64,000 nucleotides of DNA from Liquidambar formosana (GCA_039720395.1 JBBPBK010000132.1:157766-221765), one strand, 5' to 3'; counted from the stretch's first letter, positions 11,423 through 22,167 are shown. Numbers and translations are program-made. The notes: generated by a model from the letters alone, not told the origin.

Positions 11423-12317
11423 ATAATCCTTTCTAGACTGGGGTTGCTCCTTCGCTTTTGCAACTAAAAATCGAGGATTGTCCTCTGCTGAAACAACAGT
11501 GCAAAAAGGATTGAGGAAGAGATTGGCCCAACATTACCCACATCCCTCGCGTCAAGATAGATGACAGGTCCAAATTTGACCCAGAGGTTTTTTTTTTTTT
11601 TTGATGAACGATCAAAGACTATAAATTAAGAAACATTAACCTGATTGAAATCAACAAGAAATGGTTCCCGAATAAAATCTGGGACTTCCTCCATCCAAAC
11701 GCATGTCTCATCAATATTGCGGGCATGTCTAGCTAGACCATGAGCAACCGCATTTCCTTCCCGACGAATATGGCCAAAGGACACCATGTCAAAAAATTGA
11801 GCGGCATCGTAAAGAATATCCTCAATAATAAGACCGAGTGGAGTTAAGAGAGTCGCATTAGAGATGAGAGCTGTGACAACCTCAGCACTATCCCCTTCAA
11901 CCTCCACTGAGTGCAACCCCAACTCGTAGGCAAATCCCACAGCATAACGGACAGCTAAAGCCTCCACCACCACCACCGGAAAATCACCTGAGAGCCTCCT
12001 TGAACTTGCAGCAATAACATGGCCCTCCCAATCCCTCACAATGACCCCCAGGCCCACACACCTAGGATCCCCAAACAAAGCTCCATCCACATTGATTTTA
12101 AAAACTCCCTCCCTCGGAGGTCGCCAACGAACCATTGGTCTATGTTGAACTGATGACCCCTGCTTATCAATCACATCCACAAGAGCTTGCCATAAAGTGG
12201 CAGCCTTCCCCACCGTCACAGATGGTTCCTCCCTCACGCCATCAAACACCCACCGATTCCGCCCATGCCAAATTGCCCACAAAGTGAGCAAATTTGACCC
12301 AGAGGTTGAGGAATGAA
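11423..12317 (+). pseudogene. C-terminal NLR (LRR) remnant, split by a LINE
   Basis: 11423-11587 matches the last LRR and conserved tail of the cluster's NLR genes (cgcttttgcaact, cctctgctgaaacaac, gattggcccaacattaccc). After the LINE it resumes at 12306-12317 with the last codons and a TGA. The sequence after the stop (GAATGAATTCTGTTC) is closest to NLR3 (61628). It joins the NLR1-type 3' flank abruptly near 11420, so it is probably a deletion or unequal-crossover product of a lost neighbour gene. Confidence 0.85.
11588..12288 (-). mobile_element. 5'-truncated L1-type LINE fragment with RNase H domain
   Basis: The insert is flanked by a 16-17 bp direct repeat, CAAATTTGACCCAGAGG, at 11571-11587 and 12289-12305, and starts with a run of T (11588-11602), the poly(A) tail of a minus-strand LINE. 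This is the classic product of target-primed reverse transcription. The minus strand encodes from 12288 to 11626 a linker (WAIWHGRNRWVFDG) and the RNase H-like domain of plant L1 elements: FKINVDGALFG, GVIVRDWEGHV, EALAVRYAV, EGDSAEVV, RREGNAVAHGLARHA. The frame is open, about 220 codons, suggesting a fairly recent insertion. The upstream endonuclease and RT are missing. Confidence 0.93.
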
Positions 12318-12689
12318 TTCTGTTCAATTTACCCCCCACCAAAAAAAAAAAAAAAACAAATAGGCAGAGACTCTTTAGGTATGTCATCAAATCTGATAAA
12401 ACTCAACCAGCGATTAAATTCTTGATAAATGTTTCATACTTTAAATGATACTCAAGTCACTATGTTTTTTGCTTTTGTAGTTGATTTTGCTTCATATTGC
12501 TTTATGATATAGTTCTTGAGAAATTTTTTAATATTTTCTTTTGCCTATTTAATTTGGTCTGCATTTTATGAGTTTATTTAATGATATCACTGTTGAAAGA
12601 TTTTAATTAATTAATTTTTTCTTGATTGATTTGGGGTGTATCATTATTTCATCATTTTGATTCTCTCTATGCTCAATTGATTTAGTGTG
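12318..12689. other. AT-rich intergenic, no gene seen
   Basis: Contains an A run (12343-12356) directly after the NLR remnant, then unremarkable AT-rich sequence. Confidence 0.5.
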
Positions 12690-13550
12690 CATCTTGAATT
12701 TTGGAACGCCCGGAGCACACAAATTTTGTGTCCTGAAATTAAATAAACAAGAAATAAGAGACAAGTAACAATTTATTAATTTAAAATAAATGGGTACAAT
12801 TCTTTATGGGCTATTCTTTACAAAAGAATATAAATCCTCTGATTAAATCTCTACGGTCTTAATTGAAGGTGGTCGTACACATGTTCTTGAATCAGATTGT
12901 AAAGCTTCTAAATCTTCTTGCTTTATGAAGATTGAATGAGTAGTTTAGTTGAGAGCCGTTGAGGCTTGATCTTGAATAAGCTCGTAGTGGTTGTTTGTAG
13001 ATGAATCGGCATGTGTAGGGGTGCTTGATGATCCTTCTACTGTTTGAAGAAAGCGAGGATTTCTGCAGTGTTTTGGCTTGTCTTCCTGTGTCCTTTTTTT
13101 ATGTAGTGAATACCTCTATTTATAGGGAAAGATGAAGATCTTTAATTTGGTATCCCCAAATTTGAATCCTCTTATTTAAGGGATTTGCCAATTAATGAGA
13201 TTTTATTCTCATATATTTAGCAAAGATGGGGATTTTTAATTTGGAGTCCTTGAATTTGAATCCCCTGATTTAAGGAATTTGCCAATTAATGAGAGTTTAT
13301 TCTCATATATTTCACAATAGGTTGACATTGTCATTTAATTAGAAGATTTGGCCTTCTATATAATGATGTGGCTTGAATGTGTCACATGATATGGACTCAT
13401 ATCAAGTTGATAGGTGTCATGGATGTGCGATTGACACGTGTCACTTGACATATAGGATTTTGACTAGTCAAAAGATCTAATTGTTGAATTGTTGACTAAG
13501 ACCAATCAAACGGTGATTTAAGCATCACCAAATTTTCAATGTCTACAACA
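12690..13550 (-). mobile_element. Probable LTR (solo) in minus orientation, left end uncertain
   Basis: The right edge GTCTACAACA reads TGTTGTAGAC on the minus strand, a typical LTR start. Downstream on that strand is a TATA box (CCCTATAAATAGAGG near 13120) followed by transcript-like sequence. A 95-100 bp segment with CCAATTAATGAGA is tandemly duplicated within it (about 13133-13320). I could not define the left end or a target duplication, so the class is inferred from promoter layout. Sequence right of 13550 matches the NLR upstream module seen at 32285. Confidence 0.5.
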
Positions 13551-13623
13551 TGCTTAGAAGATGCCTCACCAATCACTATCAAAAAGTTGAATAAAAGGGA
13601 AAAACTCGATCAATTTGGGATAC

Positions 13624-13654
<31 letters not shown>

Positions 13655-14290
13655 AAAGGAAAGAGAAAACGAAGAGGCTAAAAGCTCATGGGAGGCCCAC
13701 CATATCAACTATCTTCTCACCCTTTAATAATTGAGGTCCAAAACTCCCGGTGAATACTTCAAATATTATTCAAGTTTCAACAACGATCAATTAGTTGCCT
13801 TTGTTCTCTCTTGCAATCTCTCTCTCTCCCTCTCTCTCTCATTCACTCATTCACTCTTCCGATTTCAGTTAGACTCTGTCTCTCTCTCTTGCTCTCACGA
13901 TCGATCCACGGTATGAATAACATTTTTCAATTTTTTTTTTTCTTTTTAGTATTTGGGATATTGATGAGGTTTGTTTTTCTTTTTAGTATTTGGGATATTG
14001 ATGAGGTTTGTTTTTGACATTTTGAGTCCTTTTTGTTCTTTTGGAATTTTTGCATGATTTTTTTTAAATTTTTTATTATAAGTATTATCTTGATATGCAT
14101 GGTGATATATGGAAGATTTTGTGGCATGTTGGATGTGAATAGTAATTTGAAATTTTGTAATTTGTTTATATTTGAAGGTGAGCGTATTTTTTATTTCTAA
14201 TTTTTTAATGATTATTGTGGCCATGCTTCGTTTGAATTTGGATTTTTTTTTTCTTGAATTTGAAGTATAGAATCACCTATGAAGTCTAAG
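13551..14290 (+). other. Orphan NLR 5'-leader module 1 (upstream region, CT-rich exon, splice donor, intron start)
   Basis: It follows the same order as the NLR2 upstream region (34855-35460): CTTTAATAATTGAGGTCC, a 'CAAGTTTC...GATGAATTAATTG'-like line, a CT-rich leader (13806-13900), CGATCGATCCACG and a donor GGTATGAAT at 13910. The intron-like continuation GGGATATTGATGAGG ... GGTGATATATGGAAGATTTTG follows. No coiled-coil or NB-ARC exon follows. A repeated GGATATTGATGAGGTTTG at 13967 and 13995 is a local 28-bp duplication. Confidence 0.6.
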
Positions 14291-15105
14291 TGCAAAAAAC
14301 CTATCGTTACCCCAATTTTTTTTATTTTATTTTTTATAAAAAAAATTGGACAATCAATTAGTATAGTAATAATTCTTATAATTAATAATCGTTGAGATAA
14401 GTTCTCACAGACAAGATTTAACTACCGTTAATGTCTTCTTTGAGCTAAGGTACTTGAGATTGACAAAATTTATGAAATTGATCAATTTTGATTTCGTTTC
14501 GTAAACCCCCTCTCTTTTGTAAATTGGTTTAACTTTGTGTAGAACCCATGACATAAATTGATTTATTTTTTAAAAAAACAAATAGCATTAAGATGTTGGA
14601 GATATTCTCGATCAAAGTCTAAAAGTAACCTGCAAAATAAATCAATAAAAACAACCACAAATTAATTAGGCTAGGCATGTTACTAAAAGCACTTTCTTAG
14701 AAACAATTATTTCCCCACTATTCAAGTGGACTCATGGAAATAATGTCCCCAGAATATAAAGCCCAACACTCTCGATCCTATTCTGTGATCTGCACTTCTT
14801 AGAATAGTTACAACTCTAATGCTCACTTGAATGGATTAAATAAAGAAAATAAATAAAACTGATCGAAGTAAGTGCTCATAGGAGTAAGAGAAGATGGCCG
14901 AGAGGAAGTCAGAAGTACTCTCTTTTTTTCTTTTTTATTGCTTAAATTCGGTTAAAGGATGACACTATATATATATATATATATATAGAATGAAGGGTTA
15001 TGAGCGTTTCTGGAAGAGGCTATTTGAACAGGCACTATAGATGCCGTCCCCTAGTCCAACAATCAAAACCGTTAAGACCAACAGCGGTGGAAATATTTAA
15101 ATACA
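14291..15105. other. AT-rich intergenic, no gene seen
   Basis: AT-rich sequence with a (TA)n tract at 14966-14987. No convincing coding frame, terminal repeat or RNA gene was recognised. Confidence 0.5.
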
Positions 15106-15113
15106 AAGGTAAC

Positions 15114-15956
15114 TAGGGATGTGCAAAAAATCGCTCAATCCATCAAATAAAATCAATCCACTATATTCCGTACCAATCTAAGCGGTTTGAGAGAGATTAG
15201 GTGGTGCGGTTTGGATAGATTGAGCAATAAAATTGGTGGTTTGGTTTGATTGGCAAGTTAAACGTTGTTAAACCGCTAATAAACCAAATTGACCCACTTT
15301 TAACAACATATGTATAAAATTATAAAAATCAAGTATAGAAATATTCTTATAACAATTATTGAAGGCCAAATTGATAATCTTAAACCTTAGATTTCAAAGT
15401 TCCCAAACGATGCACATCAATTCATTAAGATATGACAATATTCATATTCCCTAGTCCCCATTCTGAAATACGGAATTGGGTTGCATATTAGTGTATTTTA
15501 TTATTTCTTATTGTTACTTTGCTAGGTTGCTATATTTTAGATCTTCCAGCAAGATTGGAAGCTAATTTAACATTAATTATCTCCAATTTCATTTACATTG
15601 ATCGGGTATTTATTCTCACAAAGTTATAATTTACTTCTTTGTCATTAAAATATATATTGTGAATGTGTGTATAAAGCTTTACACAACTAACTAAAATAGT
15701 TAAATTTTCTAAATTAATTTACAACTCATTGATTTAGGCCCAATATATATTAGAAAATGCTCAATTAAAAATGGCATGATAGAAACTGCCAAACCCACCC
15801 AAACCACTAGTGATGAACGGCCTAAAAAATCAACCAATCCACCGGTTTTTATTGCATATGGTTTGGCGATTTGTTAGAAATTTTGTAACACGCCATTAGT
15901 GGGTTAATTGATATTTTTCTCTTAAACTGCTTCAAACCAACTCGCGTACATTCCTA
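15114..15956. mobile_element. hAT-type non-autonomous element (843 bp)
   Basis: Ends are TAGGGATGTGC (left) and the complement of TAGGAATGTAC (right), a short imperfect inverted repeat with the TAGGG start common in plant hAT elements. Flanks AAGGTAAC (15106-15113) and AAGATAAC (15957-15964) form an 8-bp target duplication with one mismatch. Subterminal GGTTTGG / CCAAACC motifs are frequent. No transposase is encoded. Confidence 0.72.
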
Positions 15957-15964
15957 AAGATAAC

Positions 15965-16015
15965 TGTAAAGCAGTTATTTCATTAGGAAAAATCTAGCAT
16001 ATATCTATATATCTA

Positions 16016-16050
<35 letters not shown>

Positions 16051-16655
16051 CAATAATTGCACTACCAAATAAATTGTATTTTGAAAACTAAAATCCCAAC
16101 ATAAGAAAGAAAGATGCTTCTTTTTCTTCTTCTTCCTCCTCTCATTTTTTTTTTTTTTTTTTTTTTTTTTGTGGATAAGTAAGAAAGATGCCTAGATAAT
16201 GCTTGTACGTGGTATCATAGAGGCGTATAGAAAAAACACACTCAATCAATGATTGTGCTATAATTGAGAGTAAATAAGAGGAATTTAAATATAAAAAAAA
16301 TGTTTGTGAAATGAGTGAGATATTTTTTATTTTTGACTTTAGCCGATTTACTTGGAAGCGACTCACCAAATAAAGTAAGGGACCCACCCTTTTTCCATTA
16401 CAATGGCACGCAATAACAGTGGGTGGTTCTCTTTACTAATAATAATAATAATAATAAAAAGTATGTGGTGGCAATGCCCCTTTACACCTTTTTCCATCAA
16501 TGGCACACAATAACAGTACCAGGGGACGTTTTATAACTGGTGGTAATTCTCCCAAAGTATGGCAGTCTGAAATTTTTTTTAATTAGCTTATAATCTAAAC
16601 ATTTAATATTTAATATTTTAATTAAATATTTTTACTTAAGTTGCTTTTTTTTTAT
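15965..16655. other. Low-complexity intergenic: (TA)n, T26, (AAT)n
   Basis: Holds a (TA)n tract at about 16015-16047, a T run at 16145-16170 and (AAT)n at 16436-16457. AATGGCACGCAATAACAG (about 16402) recurs imperfectly near 16500. No gene seen. Confidence 0.6.
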
Positions 16656-17600
16656 TTTTTTTATTTTATCATTTAAATTATGAACAAATGTATGGTTCAT
16701 ACTCTAGTAATTCCTGATTAACATAGAAAATCACTAGATTAATAATAAATTATGATTCCCCTCAAGTCCCAAAAGAATTATATTAATATGGGTAAGATGC
16801 ATGTTTAACAATTCTGCCTCCAATGGTAATGGAATCAAGTTTCTGGCAAAGTTTTGTGCTACTTTGCTTTTTTTGGGCGATCGATCAATTGTGCTCTGTT
16901 GCTTGAATTATTTTTTCTTTAACACATCTATATATATGTATATGTGCTTCATCTCATGAGATCGCTCAGGCTTTCACATTTTCCTTTCTGTGTAAAAGGG
17001 TGAATAATTTACATAACTATTCAAGTTTCCTCAATGATAAATTAATTGCAATCTCTCTCCCTCAGAACGATTTCTCAAAGACTCTCTCTCTCTTTCTTGC
17101 TGCCTGGATTGATCCACGGTACGTACGAATATATCTATATATATATATATTTTTAACGAGATGTTGATTAAGTTTGTTCTTGACATTTTGGGTTGGTTTT
17201 TATTTTTTATTTTTTTTGTGGGGGGGGGGGGGGGGGGGGGGGGAATTTTTGCATGAGTTTTTCCTTTTAAAACTATTATCTTGATATGTATGGTGATGGA
17301 AGATTTTGTGGCATATTGGCATTATTATTATTTTCTTTTCCTTCTTAGTGATGATGAGTGGGCTTTCATGTTTAAAGGAAGAGTTAATTTTGTTTGAATG
17401 TGAATAGTAATTTGATATTTTGTATCTTGTTTATGTTTGAAGGTTACGGCTTTTTTTTTTCTTTTCTTTAGTGTTTAGTTTTTTAAAAGATTATTGGGGC
17501 CATGCTCGATTGCTCAGTTTGAATTTGGATTTTTTTTTCCTTTTTTGATTGAATTTGAACTTCAAAATCACCTTTGAAAGTCAAGGGTATTACCTTTTTT
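16656..17600 (+). other. Orphan NLR promoter-plus-leader module 2
   Basis: 16670-16990 is a close copy of the 300 bp just upstream of the NLR2 start (35513-35760), including CTGCCTCCAATGGTAATGG and GAGATCGCTCAGGCTTTCAC. Instead of an ATG and coding exon it runs into the leader module: TTTCACATTTTCCTTTC, CT-rich exon, GATTGATCCACG and donor GGTACGTACG at 17118, then the intron-like GATGGAAGATTTTGTGGCAT and GATGATGAGTGGGCTTTCATG. No NLR coding sequence follows. Confidence 0.65.
17220..17243 (+). repeat. Poly(G) tract of 24
   Basis: A pure run of 24 G inside the intron-like part of module 2. The other modules have far fewer G here (for example GGGGG at 52219). In an AT-rich background this is rare. 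It could fold as a G-quadruplex or be an assembly artefact. Confidence 0.9.
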
Positions 17601-18282
17601 TTTTTTGTTATTTTATTTAGCAAAATGACAATTTTTAAAATAACTAGCTAACTTGGATCCAAGTGAATACTCTAGTTATTTTTTAGTTATTTCAAATTTT
17701 TTATTAACATTTCTTTTTTTTTTTTAATCATTTAGTGGAGAGAAGATGGAATGATGTATAGAAAGAGGAAAGTGTTATTTTTTTTATAAATAAAAAGAGT
17801 TTAACTAGTGAACATTCTTAATTAGGTAAGAACATTTCCAATAGGACTCACTGTTTTATTTTATTTTTCTTTATTTTAGTTTGGAAAACTTGATAAGAGC
17901 TCTTTCTTATTTAGCTAAGTGAGCCAGGAAGGCTCCCCAACAAGGTTAGTTAAAATAGAGAATTCTAGATTCAAGTGAGACTTCAACAGATCTAGTTAGT
18001 TATTTTTACACTTGGAGAGCTCCTAAGGGTTTAGCTTTTTTAGAGATTTGGATAGCTACTTTCTATTTTAGCTAAAATGTTAAAATATCTAGTCTCTTAG
18101 CTACAAGGGTGTTAGCTATCCAACTCCCTTGATTATTTTAGTTAGCTAAATCACATTTTTACTCCTCTAAGGGGCTAACTATATAACTAGCTATTTTAGT
18201 TATTATCATTTTGGCTAACTATATTTAGTTAACGGAATAAATTATTTTGCAATGTATATGACGTCGTACGGGTGGTCAAACA
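17601..18282. repeat. Intergenic repeat shared with 19400-19985
   Basis: Segments such as ACTTGGATCCAAGTGAATAC, GAGAAGATGGAATGATG, ACTAGTGAACATTC, GGTGTTAGCTATCC and GGGGCTAACTATATAAC reappear in order at 19481-19985. Together with the leader module it forms a tandem segmental duplication about 1.9 kb apart. The AAGAACATTTCCAATAGG phrase resembles termini of plant miniature elements, but ends were not defined. No gene. Confidence 0.6.
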
Positions 18283-18445
18283 TATATATATATATATATA
18301 TAGGATGGTGGTTAGGTAAACACGTGCTGATATAGTTATATCAACTCCTATATTGGTGGGTTACGGTACATAAGGCTAATACACATAATACAACGTACTC
18401 TTAATGAATGGTGCTGATATAACTCATATAATTAAGAGTTATGGT
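18283..18445. repeat. Dispersed (TA)n-associated palindromic repeat, copy 1
   Basis: A (TA)n tract is followed by AGGATGGTGGTTAGGTAAAC, CACGTGCTGATATAG and a second GGTGCTGATATAACTCATAT. It belongs to the same family as copies at 29722, 44455 and 54020-54535, defined by the core TGATATAACTTATATCA next to CACGTG. Confidence 0.65.
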
Positions 18446-18965
18446 TCCATCACCATTATTCGGGAACAATTTTATGCATATAATATAATATAATTATACA
18501 TAATAAATTTGGTTCTTGATTAACTTCAAGAAGTGAAAAAAGGTTTAAACTTGGCCAATGACTAACCTCAAAAGAGTAAAAAGTCGACCTTTTTACTTCT
18601 TGACATATGAAGTTCCAAGACACTCTTGTTTACCTTTCAGAATTTTTGTAATAAAGTTCATGCATCTGTTAGGTTGGCTCGGTACGCTTAACCCATCAAA
18701 ACATAAACAAATAACGATCGTTGTTGTTGTTGTTGTTGTCGTCGTCTTTTTTTTTTTTTTGGTTTCAAATTTATGTAATTGGTCAAAATGAAGGGATATA
18801 ATTTTTGCACTCAATATTTTTACAATTCTTAAGCCATTAGATCTAATAAGGTCCAATGATCTTATTATTATATTGGTTATTTTTTTATTAAACTTTTGGT
18901 AGGGACTTTTCAATTTAATGAGATCCAATGATAATTTTAATTTTTTAAAAAAATTTAATTACAAA
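18446..18965. repeat. Intergenic unit duplicated at 45105-45530 and partly at 31985-32200
   Basis: Shared phrases in order include GATTAACTTCAAGAAG, CTTTTTACTTCTTGA, AATAAAGTTCATGCAT, AAGCCATTAGATCTA and AGGTCCAATGATCT. It also holds a (GTT)6 microsatellite at 18718-18738 and a T run. No gene seen. Confidence 0.65.
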
Positions 18966-19410
18966 AATTTTATCTCTTTCTCTTTCTCTCTGACTCTCAG
19001 TCACTCTCCCCATTTCTCTCTCTCTTGGGTCTCGATTGATCCACGGTACGAATAACATTTTTCTTTATTTTTTTGGTTTTTTTTTTAATTTAAAAAAAAA
19101 TTTCTTTCTCTTTTTGGTTTTTTTTTTTTTTTTTTTTAATTTAAAAAAAACTATTAACTTGATATGCATGGTGATGGAAGATTTTGTGGCATATTGGCAT
19201 TTTTATTATTATCTTCTTTGCTTTCCAAGTGATGATGAGTGGGCTTTCATGTTTAAAAGAAGAGTTAATTGTTTGAAGGTTAGCGGATTTTTTTATTTTT
19301 ATTTTTAATGTTTAATTTTTTAAAAAGATTATTATGGCCATGCTTGGTTTGAATATACATATATTGTGAATTTAAACTTCAACATCACCTATGAAGTCTA
19401 AGAACATCTC
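18966..19410 (+). other. Orphan NLR 5'-leader module 3
   Basis: CT-rich leader (18971-19030), TCGATTGATCCACG and donor GGTACGAATAAC at 19045, then the intron-like sequence TGCATGGTGATGGAAGATTT, GATGATGAGTGGGCTTTCAT and GGTTAGCGGATTTTT. T runs at about 19074 and 19118 are longer than in other copies. No coding exon follows. Confidence 0.6.
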
Positions 19411-19494
19411 TAATGGTGTTAGTTATTTTTTTTTTCTACTTTAACTAACAAAATGAAACATTTAAAAATAATTAGCTAACTTAGATCCAGGTGA

Positions 19495-19650
19495 CAATGA
19501 CCTTTAGGTCTAATGGCATGTTCGAACCCATTAGGAGAGTAGGGTTTGTAGAAGTCTTGGTTTCGACTTTGCGTGGATGCATGTGTGGTAGTATGGGTGT
19601 GCGTGTTTTCCTATCGCTTGGCCAAAAAAAATTAAAAAAAATTAAAAAAA
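19495..19650 (+). mobile_element. tRNA-derived SINE
   Basis: Inserted into the duplicated repeat, as shown by the uninterrupted copy at 17655. The flanks TTAGATCCAGGTGA (19481-19494) and TTGGATCCAAGCGA (19654-19667) are a degenerate 14-bp target duplication. The body has an A-box-like GGTCTAATGGC (19507) and a B-box GTTCGAACCC (19520-19529), then ends in an A-rich tail (AAAAAAATTAAAAAAA). Length about 156 bp, typical of plant SINEs. Confidence 0.7.
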
Positions 19651-19667
19651 CCTTTGGATCCAAGCGA

Positions 19668-19985
19668 ATACTCCAAGGGTACTAGTTATTTTTTAGCTTT
19701 TTTTAATTAATCATATATTTTTTAAAATCATTTGGTGGAGAGAGAGAAATAGGGAATGGTGCATAGAGAGATGGAAATTGTCATTTTCTAAACTAAAAAT
19801 AATTTAACTAGTGAACATTCGCTAGCTAAGAGCATCTCCAAAGGCGTTAGCTATCCGACCTCTTTGGCTATTTTAGCTAGCTAAACCACATTTTCTCTCC
19901 TCCAAGGGGCTAGTTATATAACTAGCTATTTTAGCTATTGTCATTTTGACTAGTTACATTTAGCTAACAGAATAGATTATTGCGC
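19668..19985. repeat. Right part of the 17601-18282 repeat copy
   Basis: Continues the duplicated intergenic unit after the SINE: GGAGAGAGAGAAATAGGG, ACTAGTGAACATTCGC, GAGCATCTCCAAAGGCGTTA, GGGGCTAGTTATATAAC. No gene. Confidence 0.6.
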
Positions 19986-20007
19986 AATGTGCACGTCATG
20001 CGGGTGA

Positions 20008-20044
<37 letters not shown>

Positions 20045-20111
20045 ACTTTTGTCATGTGTGGATATCCCGGAATGGATTATTGCGCAATATGCACATCGTC
20101 ATGTGGGTGAT

Positions 20112-20171
<60 letters not shown>

Positions 20172-20210
20172 CAACTTTGGTCATGTGTGGATATCCCGTA
20201 AGATCATGGC
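19970..20210. repeat. Two (CA)n-bearing tandem copies
   Basis: A unit GATTATTGCGCAATATGCAC ... (CA)n ... GTCATGTGTGGATATCCCG occurs twice (about 19976-20070 and 20073-20200). The CA tracts are about 30 and 47 bp (20010-20040 and 20112-20158), the second running into TATATA. Confidence 0.85.
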
Positions 20211-20290
20211 CGTTTGTGGGTGACACGCTTGTGCGCATGAATGCGCATGTCATCCATCATGATCGTTTGGGATAGTTTGGGATATCCCAC

Positions 20291-21876
20291 TGTGAGTGCC
20301 ACGCCCGGTACCACATAGCTCGAGAATACGCATTAGCCTCAAAGGACTAACACGGAGAGGAGTTGCCACCCAATAATGGGAACGAGTGAACCCTAGCAGG
20401 GTCTAGCTCGTCATAACCAGAGATTCGGGTTCGGAGCTAGGGTACGCAGCTGGGAAGGTGTTAGGCACCCAGCCACGCCCGGTCGAAACCGGCCCCCACA
20501 CATGATTAATGGCTTTAATTAACTTAATGTTTACTCAAAATTGACCCTATTCATTCAACCATAGCAGCACGCAAATCATGATGATATGATACAGATAAAA
20601 GCACGAAATAAACACAAAGAAATGAAATACGAGCTTAACCAATTATCAGAATAACTACAATAAAGAAAGAAACTGTCTGCCAATGCTTTATGTGCGTACG
20701 CAGTATTATTTACTGCGTACGCATACCATATACTGCGTACGCAATAAAATAATTGCGTACGCACCTATTGGCGATTTATGTCATCTCTCGAAACTTCACC
20801 TATATACCATGAGAAGGTATACACGTGAATTCCACAGACTATCATACAATAAACCTACATACTAACAAATTATCACATAATAAAACCCTAGTTTCTCCCT
20901 ATGGAGAATCCACTACATGATGCATCCCAGAATAAATAAAATACAGAAATAAATACAAATATGAAAACTAAACCTAAATCATGCTAATCATGCTTTAGAC
21001 AGAAATAAAATAAAATAAAATAAAATAAAAGAAGAACTAGAATCAAAAGCTAAGTTAAACTAAATTTACCGACTTTATGCTTGTTCGTGGCCCCTCAGGT
21101 CTTTGGATTAAATCAAATCAACACGAATCCTCCTCTTCTTCAAAGTGTAATCACAGCAACGAGATCAAAACTCACTCAACTTTGAAAAGAAATAGAAAAC
21201 AAAAGAGAACAGGAGAAAAGAAAAGTGATTTCCGTCACTTTGCAACAGCAGAAAGTTCAATCGTGTTTTTGGGTATGAAAACGTTGGAATTGGACAAAAC
21301 TCGTGAAATGCAAAGTTGTAGAGAATTGAATTATCTTTCTAAGAAGACCAATTTCACCCAATTCCGACTTCGGATGAAAAAGTTATGATTAAAATACGAT
21401 TGCTGGTTTTCCAAAAATCTGCTGCTGAATTATGACGAATTTCACTCCCTAAAAACCCTATCTTCCTCCCTTTTCCTAAGGCATTAAGTGAGCATTTATA
21501 GCTGAAATCTGGAGTTTCCCTTTCCTTCCTAGACTAGGTTTCTTTGGAGAATAATCAAAAGGTATTTTATAATGATAAAAGACTTCTAATCTGAATAGGA
21601 AAGGGAAATTGTCTTCTGTAAAAATTGGGAGACTGACCGCTAATACGCATGCACATGTACCGTATGTGCGTACACACACTCATCACATACGTACACGTGT
21701 TAGTGGCATGATAAAAATGGCTAATTTAATAAAATAATTTTCTTTTCATTTTAACCAAAATCTCATGCTGTGATTCGCACTAATTCTTAAAGGATAATCC
21801 GTAAATAACCACACTAAACTCATCATCGGGGCCACGGGATTTAAGATGACAACCGGTACAAAATGGGGTGTCTACA
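20291..21876 (-). repeat. Left LTR (3' LTR in element sense)
   Basis: 1586 bp, same length as the right LTR. Contains GGGAAGGTGTTAGGCACCC at about 20452, four TGCGTACGCA palindromes (20693-20763), an (AAAAT)n stretch near 21006-21029, and CGTAC-rich sequence at 21660-21700. Confidence 0.95.
20693..20763. repeat. Four phased TGCGTACGCA palindromes in the LTR
   Basis: Perfect 10-bp palindromes start at 20693, 20714, 20734 and 20754, spaced 21, 20 and 20 bp, close to two helical turns. The same four occur in the right LTR at 28520, 28541, 28561 and 28581. The related solo LTR has single copies near 30363, 31574 and 31594. Confidence 0.95.
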
Positions 21877-21890
21877 GTTGCCCCTCTTTT
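21877..21890 (-). promoter_or_regulatory. Polypurine tract of the Ogre-like element
   Basis: On the minus strand AAAAGAGGGGCAAC directly precedes the 3' LTR start TGTAGACACC. This is the expected second-strand primer site and fixes the element's orientation. Confidence 0.8.
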
Positions 21891-22167
21891 GGCTGAGTTT
21901 TGCATTGCAATACGAAAGTCAAAAGCCTGAAAAGACGATCCATTTACCGGTTGGCAGCTTAAAGTCCACACACACACACATGCAATAAGGTCGTGTCAGA
22001 CTCAGCTGACTACCTACGTACTCCTCAGAGATCAGACCTAGCGTAGTTCATGCAAAACAATGGGGGCACTCAGTAGGTAATTTCTCGAAACTACCAACTG
22101 CAAAGATCAATATTAAAATGTTATTCCTTTCCTAGGGAATAAGCAAAAAAGCTTCATCCCTATCCAG

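Noticed and set aside
19980..20201. Open frame encoding poly-(Thr-His)
   Set aside because: Translation of a (CA)n microsatellite.
20576..20865. Small open frames in both LTRs (also at 28403-28692)
   Set aside because: They occur in both LTRs only because the LTRs are near-identical. They run across the TGCGTACGCA palindromes and have no gene features.
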